Shown here: in pieces, positions 7,416 to 17,439 of the stretch | How positions within the stretch are numbered: position 1 is the stretch's first letter | How the letters are laid out: each line of letters starts with the position of its first letter | Assembly: GCA_964636325.1 (NCBI GenBank) | Contig: CAZWRV010000099.1 | Coordinates: 1-22,257 of the forward strand | Reading direction: 5' to 3' | Source of the DNA: CAZWRV01 sp964636325 | GTDB lineage: Bacteria; Verrucomicrobiota; Lentisphaeria; Victivallales; GWF2-50-93 | DNA: 22,257 bases | The notes under the pieces: generated by a model | Told to the model about the DNA's origin: nothing | Database searches by the model: none | What the model saw: only the letters and a program-made list of their open reading frames with translations | Position numbers and translations under genes: made by a program

Positions 7416-9341
7416 TCAGAGCTTACCCACGACGACCCGTCCGCTCGGGGTGCGCTTCGTGAAGCCGATCGCGTCGAACTTCTCAAGTATGGCGACGGCC
7501 ATGTTCCTTCCTGCGCCGCTGGCGGCCTTGAAGTCGCCGATCTCGATGACTCCCTTCGCCTTGAATATCTCTGACGCCTTCCTCCTGCAGGTGTCGAATG
7601 TTCCGGCGGCGATCAGGTGGTTGCCGATTACGACTACGGACTTCTCGTCGGCAAGCATCTTCACGGCGGCCTTCAGATCTGCCTCCGGGATGCGCAGGTC
7701 CGCCACGATGTTTCCCGCCGCGGCGCAGTTCACGCCCGTCTTCTCGACATAGGCAAGGACCTTCGCCTTGAGCTCGAGCATCTTGGGATTCGTCCCGGGC
7801 GAGAAGGATTTCAGCGCGGCCTTTCCGCCCGCCGACTTGATTTCCGAGCCGGGCGCGGATGCCAGCGCGTCCAGCAGGGCTGCGAAGTTCGCAGCCTTGA
7901 TCTTGAAAGTCCTGCAGAAGCTTTCTGCGTCCATGCCGATGGCCAGCTTGTTCCTGTCGTGGAAGCTTTTAAGCGTCTTTGCCGCAGTAGAAAGGAGTTC
8001 GTCCAACCTCATGCGGATCATGTATGCTCCGCCGCGCAGGGCGATCAGGAAGCCGCCTTTCACCTTTTCACTTATCAGCGCCTCCGCCTCCGTCGGAACC
8101 AGGCCCGAAAGCTTCAGGAGCCCGGCATGCTCGACGATGCTTTCGCCGGAGCAGGCGAGCGCTGCCTGGAAGAAGTCGGACTTCCTGAGCGAGTCAAGCG
8201 CGGCGTCAATGCCCTTGGAAAATCCGGGAGCATTCCTCTTGGACAGGCTCTCTCCGCACAGGAGGACAGTTCCGCCGCCGATTGTCGCGGAAGGCGAAAG
8301 GCTCCGCACGATGAATTTGTCGCCGGGGGCGAGGACGACCACGTCGTCCAGGCGTATGCGGGCGGCCGAACTCCGCCCGGGGCCGATGGAGCCCTTGTCG
8401 AAAAGCAGTATCCTGGCGTTCAGCTCCGACGTCCCCGAATGGAACTTGACCTCCATGTTGTGCCTGACGGAAAAGTCGGCGCCGATGTTGGATATCTCCA
8501 CGATCAATGATTTCACGGGAAAGAAGAAGCCTGGCGCCGCGAGCGTCATCCCCCTGCCTGCCTCTTCCGGCTCTATGCCCCTCAGGTTCAGGGCTGAGCA
8601 TGTTCCGGCGGATGTTTCCTGCGCCTCGTGCTTGTAGTTCTGTATAGCCTTCACATGGACCCTTTTCCCGGAAGGATGAAGCTCGAGCTCATCGTCGATG
8701 CGCACCGTCCCGGAAAGAGGTATGCCTGACACCACCGTCCCGAAGCCCTTCACGCTGAACACCCGTTCGATGTTCATCCTGAACACCCTGACGTCCTTCC
8801 GCGGAACCACCGATTCGACGAGCCCGGACAGGACGTTCCGGACTTCTGAAATGCCGTCCAAAGTCACATTCGACACCGGCACGACCGGGACGTCGGGGAA
8901 CCCGTTGTCCGTCATGAAGCGGGAAATCTCGTCACGCCTCCTTCCGAGCGTCGCTTCGTCGACGACATCTTTCTTCGTGAGCGCGACCATGATCAGCGGC
9001 GAACGGAGCAGCCGTATAATCTGCATGTGCTCCACGGTCTGGGGCATGATCCCGTCGTCGGCCGCAATCACGAATATGATTATGTCCATGGAAGCGGCGC
9101 CAGCGACCATGTTCTTGATGAAGTCGATGTGGCCTGGAACGTCTATGATTCCGAAGACCCTGTTCCCGGGAATGTGGCAGGGGGCGAAGCCGAGGACGAT
9201 GCTCATCCCCCGCTCCTTCTCCTCCTTCAATCGGTCGGTCTCGCAGCCGGTGAGCAGCCTGACGAGCGATGTCTTCCCATGGTCGACATGCCCGGCCGTC
9301 CCGGCCATCACATGCAGCAGCTCTGGTGTCTTGAATTGCAT
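7416..9341 (-). CDS. selB: Selenocysteine-specific translation elongation factor SelB
   Basis: SelB binds GTP, Sec-tRNA-Sec and the SECIS hairpin, and inserts Sec at UGA on the ribosome. This protein of about 641 residues has an EF-Tu-like GTPase domain with G1 GHVDHGKT (residues 17-24), G3 DVPGH (67-71) and TKKD (122-125). Beta-barrel domains follow (RVFSVKGFGTVVSGIPLSGTV). The C-terminal winged-helix region includes LLDALASAPGSEIKSAGGKAALKSF and the terminal KASEIFKAKGVIEIGDFKAASGAGRNMAVAILEKFDAIGFTKRTPSGRVVV. I chose the ATG at 9341 because the homologous part starts directly after it. The in-frame GTG at 9401 would add a non-conserved 20 residues, and the ATG at 9308 is a shorter option. 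It lies downstream of selA and the membrane selenoprotein gene on the same strand. Its TGA stop is not followed by a SECIS-like hairpin. Confidence 0.96.
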   Translation of the reverse strand: MQFKTPELLHVMAGTAGHVDHGKTSLVRLLTGCETDRLKEEKERGMSIVLGFAPCHIPGNRVFGIIDVPGHIDFIKNMVAGAASMDIIIFVIAADDGIMPQTVEHMQIIRLLRSPLIMVALTKKDVVDEATLGRRRDEISRFMTDNGFPDVPVVPVSNVTLDGISEVRNVLSGLVESVVPRKDVRVFRMNIERVFSVKGFGTVVSGIPLSGTVRIDDELELHPSGKRVHVKAIQNYKHEAQETSAGTCSALNLRGIEPEEAGRGMTLAAPGFFFPVKSLIVEISNIGADFSVRHNMEVKFHSGTSELNARILLFDKGSIGPGRSSAARIRLDDVVVLAPGDKFIVRSLSPSATIGGGTVLLCGESLSKRNAPGFSKGIDAALDSLRKSDFFQAALACSGESIVEHAGLLKLSGLVPTEAEALISEKVKGGFLIALRGGAYMIRMRLDELLSTAAKTLKSFHDRNKLAIGMDAESFCRTFKIKAANFAALLDALASAPGSEIKSAGGKAALKSFSPGTNPKMLELKAKVLAYVEKTGVNCAAAGNIVADLRIPEADLKAAVKMLADEKSVVVIGNHLIAAGTFDTCRRKASEIFKAKGVIEIGDFKAASGAGRNMAVAILEKFDAIGFTKRTPSGRVVVGKL

Positions 9342-9381
9342 CTTTTCAGAAGTGAGTAAAGTTGTCGAAGCCTGGCGATAA

Positions 9382-9411
9382 CTCCCGAAACCTGTCGGCA
9401 CCTGCCGGGAG
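9382..9411 (-). promoter_or_regulatory. Hairpin in the selB leader
   Basis: CTCCCG and CGGGAG (9382-9387 and 9406-9411) can pair around an 18-nt loop, about 40 nt upstream of the selB start in the 142-nt gap after the membrane selenoprotein gene. E. coli has a SECIS-like element before its selAB genes that couples expression to SelB. This hairpin could play a similar role, but the evidence is only a six-base stem. Confidence 0.25.
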
Positions 9412-9483
9412 CCGATGAGTTGCGGCTCCAGACCCTAGACAATTCACCATTCACATTATCCGTCATCCGGTATCCCCCTCGAT

Positions 9484-10293
9484 TTACTCCCTCGTCCACT
9501 TGGACTCCTTGAACTGGATCTGGAAGGGGCAGTTTTCGAGGACCGGGAGGACCGTGAATTCGCCCTTGATGTTGTCCGGTATTCCGCCGGAATACCTGCA
9601 TGTGCCGCCTCAGCCGTAATCGAATTTCGAGTCGAAGACGGACTTTCCGTCCTTGTCCAGCAGCTTCATTCTTGGCTGGGAGGAGCTTCCCGATCCGTAT
9701 ATGGTTATTTTTTCGCCGGCCGCGTCCAGCAGGCTGAAGTCGAAATAATCCTTGCCGCTTTTCCTGCAGGAGGATATGGATGCGGTCGCCGGAAGGATTC
9801 CGGGAAGCTCGGCGGCGGCGCCCGACTTGATCTCCATGTCCTTGCAGTTGAGCATCTTGGTGAGGCTCCAGGAGCCTCCGCCGCTGTCGTGAGAGCTGAG
9901 TGAAAGGCTGTAGAGCCTGATTTTCCCGGCCGGGACGACGAACGTGCCGTTGTCAGTCGCCGTGCTCCACAGGCGGTCGGACGAATCATAGAACATCAGC
10001 GAGCCGTTTGATGCTCCGGCAAGCTTCAGCCCCCCTTTCTCTCCGCTGTAGTTTTCAGGGGGGAACGTTTTGATGTCTGAGAATTCCTCAATCTTCCTCA
10101 TGGTCATGAATACGGAGACGCCGATGAGCCCGGCGAATGAGACTGCGGCCATGAAACATCCGCACAGTAGGAAAAGCAATCCGCGCCTTATGTCGCCCTT
10201 GATGAAGCTGCGGATGCTCATGACGATCATGGATATCAGCAGCAGGCATATCAGAAGCATGCCGGCGATGACGATGACGAGAGTGGCATTCAT
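9484..10293 (-). CDS. Candidate membrane-anchored selenoprotein (UGA at 9612-9610 read as Sec)
   Basis: Conventional reading ends at TGA (complement of 9610-9612) after 227 residues. The frame continues for exactly 41 codons to TAA (9484-9486), giving 269 residues with Sec at 228. Two membrane helices (about 5-27 and 39-63) are followed by a soluble, Ser/Gly-rich, beta-type region. Sec lies in KFDYGUGGTCRYSGGIP, with Cys232 four residues after it and another Cys at 255. The tail is well formed (GEFTVLPVLENCPFQIQF), and 35 of its 41 codons end in G or C. A perfect SECIS-like hairpin follows the UGA. A good AAGGAG site lies 9 nt before the ATG. The gene sits between selA (60 bp upstream) and selB (142 bp downstream) on the same strand, consistent with an operon. 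The function is unknown. A role connected with selenium or envelope redox chemistry is only inferred from position. Confidence 0.82.
9574..9609 (-). promoter_or_regulatory. Bacterial SECIS element of the membrane selenoprotein
   Basis: On the minus strand GGTATTCC (9596-9589) pairs perfectly with GGAATACC (9585-9578) around a GGC loop (9588-9586). As in the other selenoprotein gene, the stem starts 13 nt and the loop 21 nt after UGA, the stem is 8 bp and the loop is GGY. No T-run follows. The conservation of geometry with different stem bases (compensatory sequence) is the strongest argument that the hairpin itself is selected. Confidence 0.82.
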
Positions 10294-10353
10294 ATGACAA
10301 ATCTCCTTGGTCGAATGCCGGAGAGAAATCTCCGGCCGCAGTAACTCTTATGG

Positions 10354-11763
10354 TTATCGCATCAGCCCTTGAAACAGGTGTGATAAAATCGTTTTGAGCT
10401 CGTCGAAGTCCTCCCGGCGGAGCGACCGCATGTCGAAGACCAGCGAATCCACGCTGATCCTGCAGAACACCGCGGGGATGTTTTCGCGCAGCCTCCTCGA
10501 TATTTTTTCTGCGAAGTCCGCAGAACATTTTTGCGAAATCCGCAGCACGACTGAGGGAACTCCTTCGTCAGGTATGGAGCCGCTACCCACGTATGCGAAA
10601 TCCTTTTCCAGCGACGTTTCGATGGAAGCGAACCCCTTCAGGGAATCCTTCAGCGCCGAGGCCCTCTCCTCAAGTTCTCCGACGCCGGCGGAGAGCAGCC
10701 TGTAGAAGGGGATTTCGGACCTGTAGGTTCCGTTTATGAAGTGCGCCAGCGTCGCCTCCAGCGCGGCGACGGTCATCTTGCAGACACGGAACATCCTGGC
10801 GAACGGATTCTTCCGTATCCTGTCGACAATCTCCTTCTTCCCGCATATGATTCCGGACTGCGGTCCGCAGATGAGCTTGTCTCCGCTGAAGCAGACGACG
10901 TCCGTGCCGGCGGAGAGCGACGCCTGGACCGTAGGTTCGTCCGGAAGGCCGAACTCGGATAGGGGGATCAGCGCGCCGCAGCCGAGATCGTCTATCAGGG
11001 GGACGCCTGGATATTTCCTCAGGAGCAAACGGAGTTCGGAGACGGAAGGCGTTCCGGCGAAGCCTCTTATGCGGTAGTTCGAGGTGTGGACGTGGATCAC
11101 GGCGCCGGTGTTCTCGCAAATGGCCGACTCGTAGTCCTTGAGGTGCGTCCGGTTGGTCGTGCCCACGTCCCTGAGGATGCATCCGCTCTTGCGCATTACG
11201 TCAGGCAGGCGGAATTCGCCGCCTATCTCGATCAGCTGGCCGCGGCTGACTATGACTTCCTTGCCGTCGGCGAGGGTGTTCAGGATCAGCATCGTGGCCG
11301 CGGCATTGTTGTTGACGACGGTCGCGGCCTCGCATCCGGTGAGTTCGACGAGCATCTTCTCGATCTTCTCCTCGCGCAGCGAACGTTTGCCGGAACCCAG
11401 GTCGGCCTGGAGTACGGAGTAGCCGCCGAATGCCTGCATCTGTTCTATAGCCTGCCCGCAGAACGGCGCCCTGCCGAGGGCCGTGTGAAGCAGTATACCC
11501 GTGGCGTTGATCGCCCTCCGCCCGTCAGGAGTGGCTAGGCGTTCGAGCTTCGCCAGGGCTTCCGATACTATAATTCCCTCTCCTGGCGCGGCGTCCATCT
11601 TCCCGTGGATGATTCGGTGCCTCGCGTCGGCGATAGCTTCCTTGAGGCAGAGCTTAAGCATCCCGGTTCCAAATCTCTCCTTCAACGGGGCGAGCGAATC
11701 CTTCTCGAGCAGGACTCCGAGCTGGGGGAGCTCCTTCAACCGCGTTTCAATCGAAGTACCCAT
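10354..11763 (-). CDS. selA: L-seryl-tRNA(Sec) selenium transferase SelA
   Basis: SelA is the PLP enzyme that converts seryl-tRNA-Sec to selenocysteyl-tRNA-Sec with selenophosphate. The protein of 469 residues has the usual family length. Recognisable family stretches are RRAINATGILLHTALGRAPF, the tRNA/PLP region GKRSLREEKIEKMLVELTGCEAATVVNNNAAA, LIDDLGCGALIPLSEFGLPDEPTVQASLSAGTDVV, and the PLP-lysine motif CFSGDKLICGPQSGIICGKK. I placed the start at the ATG at 11763 (MGTSIETRLKELP). It matches the normal SelA beginning and has GGATGA just upstream. The ATGs at 11772 and 11793 add residues that come from low-complexity GGATGAC-type repeats. It is divergent from selC-selD and leads the selA, membrane selenoprotein, selB transcription unit. 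Confidence 0.96.
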   Translation of the reverse strand: MGTSIETRLKELPQLGVLLEKDSLAPLKERFGTGMLKLCLKEAIADARHRIIHGKMDAAPGEGIIVSEALAKLERLATPDGRRAINATGILLHTALGRAPFCGQAIEQMQAFGGYSVLQADLGSGKRSLREEKIEKMLVELTGCEAATVVNNNAAATMLILNTLADGKEVIVSRGQLIEIGGEFRLPDVMRKSGCILRDVGTTNRTHLKDYESAICENTGAVIHVHTSNYRIRGFAGTPSVSELRLLLRKYPGVPLIDDLGCGALIPLSEFGLPDEPTVQASLSAGTDVVCFSGDKLICGPQSGIICGKKEIVDRIRKNPFARMFRVCKMTVAALEATLAHFINGTYRSEIPFYRLLSAGVGELEERASALKDSLKGFASIETSLEKDFAYVGSGSIPDEGVPSVVLRISQKCSADFAEKISRRLRENIPAVFCRISVDSLVFDMRSLRREDFDELKTILSHLFQGLMR

Positions 11764-11924
11764 GTCTGTCATCCGTTGTCCGTTGTCTGCCATCCGTCAT
11801 CGGTCGCGGTTAAGAATAACCGCGCACAGCAACTCCGCAGTCTTTTATCTTACTATAATGTGCCAACGCTCCAATAACCAATAGCGAAGAACGGCCAATT
11901 TTTCATGCAAATATGAATATCCGG

Positions 11925-11930
11925 TATATA
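11925..11930 (+). promoter_or_regulatory. Possible -10 element upstream of selC
   Basis: TATATA (11925-11930, overlapping TATATT) sits 10 bp before the mature 5' end of tRNA-Sec, as expected for a -10 box of a tRNA promoter. Only a poor -35 candidate (TTCATG, 11902-11907, spacing 17) is present. The position supports it more than the sequence does. Confidence 0.4.
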
Positions 11931-11939
11931 TTTTGCGCC

Positions 11940-12033
11940 GGAGGCACTAGGGGGCTGGGTCCCCTCACAGTCTTCAAAACTGTTGCGGATTCGAAAGGGT
12001 CCGGGTGGGTTCGATTCCCATGTGCCTCCGCCA
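11940..12033 (+). tRNA. selC: tRNA-Sec (anticodon UCA)
   Basis: This 94-nt tRNA includes an encoded CCA (12031-12033). It has the bacterial tRNA-Sec hallmarks. The acceptor stem is 8 bp (GGAGGCAC 11940-11947 with GTGCCTCC 12022-12029). The D stem is extended (AGGGGG 11949-11954 with TCCCCT 11960-11965). The anticodon stem is ACAGT/ACTGT with loop CTTCAAA and UCA at 11974-11976. The long variable arm pairs CGGAT with GTCCG. The 5-bp T stem is GTGGG/CCCAT with TTCGATT. The acceptor plus T stems give the 8+5 geometry read by SelB. It lies directly upstream of selD and divergent from selA. Confidence 0.97.
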
Positions 12034-12106
12034 TCGTCGGCTGCGAATTGCGAATGGCTAAGTCATCGGACGCCGGATAAGCGGATGGTGAATAGCGGAT
12101 AAAATC

Positions 12107-12126
12107 GGATGGCAATACGGCCATCC
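12107..12126 (+). terminator. Weak hairpin between selC and selD
   Basis: GGATGGC (12107-12113) pairs perfectly with GCCATCC (12120-12126) around AATACG. A TTTTT run comes only about ten bases later, so it is a poor intrinsic terminator. It may instead be a tRNA 3' processing or attenuation signal, or part of the GGATGG-type low-complexity repeats that fill 12055-12126. Confidence 0.25.
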
Positions 12127-12154
12127 ATCCACGCATTTTTATTGAGGCGTTTCA

Positions 12155-13750
12155 ATGGACAAGTCCCAGATTGAGCGGCGCAGGAGCATAATGTCGCGTT
12201 CGATGCGTCTGGGGCACTGCGTCTGCGATCCGCGGAAGCCGTGTCCGTGCCCTGGCTTCAGGGACTTCGACGTCTGCGAATGCGCGGGCGAGAAGCATCC
12301 TTCCGCGAAGTCCGCAGGGGAAGTAAGGCTTACGGAGCATGTGAGGAGCGCGGGCTGCGCGTCGAAGATCGCCAAGAAGGAGCTATGGGAGATGCTTAAG
12401 GGGCTTCCGGAGATCGATGATCCCAGGGTGCTTCTTGGTTCGAACGCAGGGGACGACGCCGGCGTCGTCACTGTTCCGGGCGGTTCCGGGCGGCAGATGG
12501 TCCTGACCGTTGACGTCTTCGCCCCATCCGTCGATGATCCTTACACCTTCGGGCAGATTTCCGCGGCAAACTCTGTCAGCGACATCTACGCGATGGGGGC
12601 GGAGCCGTGGTGCGCGCTTTCGATCGTGGGCTTTCCTCCGAATTCGCTTCCCGGCTCGGCCATGAAGGAAATCCTCCGCGGCGGCATAGACAAGCTGAAG
12701 GAGGCTGGTGTCCCGGTCGTGGGGGGGCACAGCATAAACGACGAAAGCATAAAGTGCGGCTTCGCCGTAGTAGGCTTCTGCGGCAAGGGCAGGTTCGTTA
12801 GGAATTCAGGGGCGCGTAAGGGCGACGCCATCGTGCTGACCAAGCCTTTGGGCACGGGGATAGCCGCGTTCGCCGGGCAGATCGGGCAGGCCGGCAGCAG
12901 GACTCTCGAAGAGGCGGCTGAATCGATGAAGGCCCTTAACAAGGTCGCGTCGGAGCTCATGCTGAAGCACGGAGTCCATGCGGCGACGGACGTCACCGGC
13001 TACAGTCTCATGGGGCACATGATCGAGATCGCGAAGAACAGCAATGTGGAAATAGAAGTTGATTTTGATGCCATCCCTATGTTCAGCGGGGTAGCTGAGC
13101 TGGCGCGCAAGGGTATCTGCCCCGGGGCCGTCGAGAGGAACAGGGAGGCTGTGCCGGAGTCTTTGACCGATCTCTCCGCCCTCTCCGAGGCGCAGCGGAG
13201 CATCGTCTTCGGGCCCGAGACGTCCGGCGGCCTGCTCGTCTTCCTGCCCGCGGAATCCGCGGAGAAATATGTCCGCGAACTTCGCAGAAAAGGCGTCTCT
13301 TCCGCCGCTGTCGTCGGAAAAGCCACGGGAAGTTCCCGGAACGGACATATCAAGGTGTTCACGGACAGAAAGGATGATTTCGGCGCAATCAACTTAAAGT
13401 TGGAGACGGATATGAAAAAGGGTGGAACGGTCGGGAAAGGTGCCGCTTGCTGCGCGGCGGAGGGGCGGAATGCTGAAATCGACACGGAACTGCCTCCGCA
13501 GGCGCTGTCCAAGGATTTCTCGTCTTACATGGGTTCTGTGATGGCGCCGGGCGCGATAAGCCTGAAGAACAAGAAGCTCATGGCGCTCGCGCTTTCCGTC
13601 GCGACCAAGTGCGGCCCGTGCGTCAAGATCAACACCGACGGCGCCAGAGAAGCCGGCGCCAGCGACGGGGAGATCGGCGAGGCCGTGTCCCTGGGCATCG
13701 CATTCGGCGGCGCACCGACCGCGATGTTCTACAATTCGCTCAGGAAATAG
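12155..13750 (+). CDS. selD: Selenophosphate synthetase SelD fused to N-terminal CxC-rich and C-terminal AhpD-like domains
   Basis: SelD makes selenophosphate from selenide and ATP. At 531 residues this is about 180 longer than usual. Residues about 55-410 are canonical SelD, with the catalytic-loop SAGCASK (Cys68, Lys71), VFAPSVDDPYTFGQISAANS, VVGGHSINDE, ATDVTGYSLMGHM and FGPETSGGLL. The N-terminus adds six cysteines as three CxC pairs (22/24, 30/32, 41/43). The CPC-x8-CEC spacing equals that of the ferredoxin-thioredoxin reductase catalytic subunit. The C-terminus (about 445-531) resembles the AhpD/carboxymuconolactone decarboxylase family, with a CGPC pair at 486/489. The catalytic position is Cys, not Sec. 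The ATG at 12155 follows a weak GAGG. The open frame without a break supports a real fusion. A redox partner role for the extra domains is inferred. Confidence 0.93.
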   Translation: MDKSQIERRRSIMSRSMRLGHCVCDPRKPCPCPGFRDFDVCECAGEKHPSAKSAGEVRLTEHVRSAGCASKIAKKELWEMLKGLPEIDDPRVLLGSNAGDDAGVVTVPGGSGRQMVLTVDVFAPSVDDPYTFGQISAANSVSDIYAMGAEPWCALSIVGFPPNSLPGSAMKEILRGGIDKLKEAGVPVVGGHSINDESIKCGFAVVGFCGKGRFVRNSGARKGDAIVLTKPLGTGIAAFAGQIGQAGSRTLEEAAESMKALNKVASELMLKHGVHAATDVTGYSLMGHMIEIAKNSNVEIEVDFDAIPMFSGVAELARKGICPGAVERNREAVPESLTDLSALSEAQRSIVFGPETSGGLLVFLPAESAEKYVRELRRKGVSSAAVVGKATGSSRNGHIKVFTDRKDDFGAINLKLETDMKKGGTVGKGAACCAAEGRNAEIDTELPPQALSKDFSSYMGSVMAPGAISLKNKKLMALALSVATKCGPCVKINTDGAREAGASDGEIGEAVSLGIAFGGAPTAMFYNSLRK

Positions 13751-13757
13751 CCGCGTA

Positions 13758-13810
13758 TTTTAAGTTTCTCATCGGCAGAACTGGCATAGCCAGAGAGCGG
13801 CACTCCTCTG
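13758..13810. repeat. Dispersed repeat, family C, copy 1
   Basis: This segment begins a few bases after the selD stop. It starts TTTTAAGTTTCT (13758-13769) and contains a GCAGAACTGGC...GCCAGAG hairpin followed by CGGCACT. A related copy in inverse orientation is at 22158-22214. The gene-free stretch 13751-14102 holds this element, the family B repeat copy 2 and some CTTTGTCG-type direct repeats. I see no gene in it. Confidence 0.6.
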
Positions 13811-13854
13811 CAACTTGGACATCTTTGTCGGTGTCTTTGTCGCAAAGTTTGTCG

Positions 13855-13952
13855 TCTTCCGGAGGGTTGAGCCGAGCTCAACCGCGGCTCAGCACGGCTT
13901 CGCCCTCCGTCGATAGTATTCGATATTCCGGAGGGTTCAATTCTATTCAACC
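13855..13952. repeat. Dispersed palindromic repeat, family B, copy 2
   Basis: Copy of the element at 6434-6530, in the same orientation. The first hairpin is GGTTGAGC (13865-13872), loop CGA, GCTCAACC (13876-13883). Positions 13876-13908 are identical over 33 bp to copy 1. The closing hairpin is GGTTCAAT-TCT-ATTCAACC with one mismatch. The loop bases differ between copies while stems are kept, which suggests selection on the folded form or mobility as a palindromic unit. Confidence 0.75.
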
Positions 13953-14102
13953 GTCGATTAAACTCGACCTGGGTACTTGCGCGCGCCGCGCGCAAAAGGC
14001 AAGCTCCGCAAAGGAGGAAAGCCGTGTTCTGTTCATTGCTCGCGGCTCGCGAACTGCTTTTTTTCGCCGACGAAGCCATGGGCGTATCGCTGAAATTTCC
14101 CT

Positions 14103-14141
14103 AAAAAAAAAGCCCCGCCGGAGATGGCGGGGCGATTTTTT
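14103..14141. terminator. Strong bidirectional intrinsic terminator after ppdK
   Basis: GCCCCGCC (14112-14119) pairs perfectly with GGCGGGGC (14126-14133) around GGAGAT. Nine As precede it on the plus strand (a U-run for the minus-strand ppdK message), and ATTTTTT follows on the plus strand. It should terminate ppdK and also block rightward readthrough from selD. Confidence 0.93.
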
Positions 14142-14165
14142 GAACAACGAGGGGGGAAGACCGTA

Positions 14166-16862
<2,697 letters not shown>

Positions 16863-16925
16863 TGTTACCTTTTCCTTTCATTCAAAGGTTTGAATTTCGG
16901 CTAAATATCGAAATATGCCGCACAC

Positions 16926-17333
16926 TTAAAAGTCGCTGAAAGCCTTGACCAGTTTCGCGCAGTCCGGGTGGTCCTTGTATTTTATCATCACGAACGATCC
17001 GTTCACCATTGCCGGGACTTTCAGGAAGAGGATGTTCATGTAGCCCTTCTCCTTTATCTCTTTGAGCTTCAGCCTGATGTCCTCCTTGGATGTGTCGAAC
17101 TTGTATATCTCTATGTCCATGCCGTTGATCTTGAGGAGGCATCCGTCCTGTGCCCTGATGGCCTCGAAGAGGGACGGCTGGATCTGCTCCGCCCTGAGCC
17201 CCGAATTGTCGAAGTGCTTGATGATGTCGATCAGCGTCCTGCCGTTGTTGCCGGTCGAGACGCAGCCGGCCGCAAGCAGCAGCGCCGCGGTGAAAAAGAG
17301 GGCCGCCGCCCCGGGGATCTTCATGCAGTTCAT
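16926..17333 (-). CDS. Small uncharacterised lipoprotein
   Basis: This 135-residue protein begins with a clear lipoprotein signal (AALFFTAALLLAAGC, Cys24). The mature part is a small alpha/beta domain, roughly TLIDIIKHFDNSGLRAEQI, AQDGCLLKINGMDIEIYKFD, LKEIKEKGYMNILFL and SFVMIKYKDHPDCAKLVKAF. I chose the ATG at 17333 because GGAAG lies about six bases upstream. GTG at 17339 and ATG at 17324 are alternatives. I do not recognise the family. It lies upstream of ppdK on the same strand, but a functional link is not evident. It ends in TAA, so it is not another Sec candidate. Confidence 0.8.
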   Translation of the reverse strand: MNCMKIPGAAALFFTAALLLAAGCVSTGNNGRTLIDIIKHFDNSGLRAEQIQPSLFEAIRAQDGCLLKINGMDIEIYKFDTSKEDIRLKLKEIKEKGYMNILFLKVPAMVNGSFVMIKYKDHPDCAKLVKAFSDF

Positions 17334-17378
17334 CGGCACTTCCAGTCAAAATGTGGTGACAGCGAAAACCGAGCGCCG

Positions 17379-17406
17379 AATCTAATGTTTTTTTCAAGCA
17401 ATTCAA
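17379..17406 (-). promoter_or_regulatory. Candidate promoter of the lipoprotein gene
   Basis: Reading the minus strand, TTGAAT (17406-17401) and TAGATT (17384-17379) are separated by 16 bp within an A-rich tract about 50 bp upstream of the lipoprotein start. Each hexamer matches the consensus at four of six positions. Confidence 0.35.
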
Positions 17407-17439
17407 GTGAAAAAAAGAGAGAAGAATGTTATTTTAACC

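Noticed and set aside
7390..7418. selB ending in TGA as a further Sec codon
   Set aside because: The following bases on the minus strand form no stem at the expected distance, and the continuing frame is only the antisense of the neighbouring selenoprotein gene.
11750..11810. Upstream ATGs at 11772 and 11793 as the selA start
   Set aside because: The extra residues derive from GGATGAC/GGACAAC low-complexity repeats seen in other intergenic regions here, and SelA homology begins right after the ATG at 11763.
12155..12360. SelD catalytic residue as selenocysteine
   Set aside because: The codon in SAGCASK is TGC, so this SelD uses Cys68. The whole frame contains no in-frame TGA.
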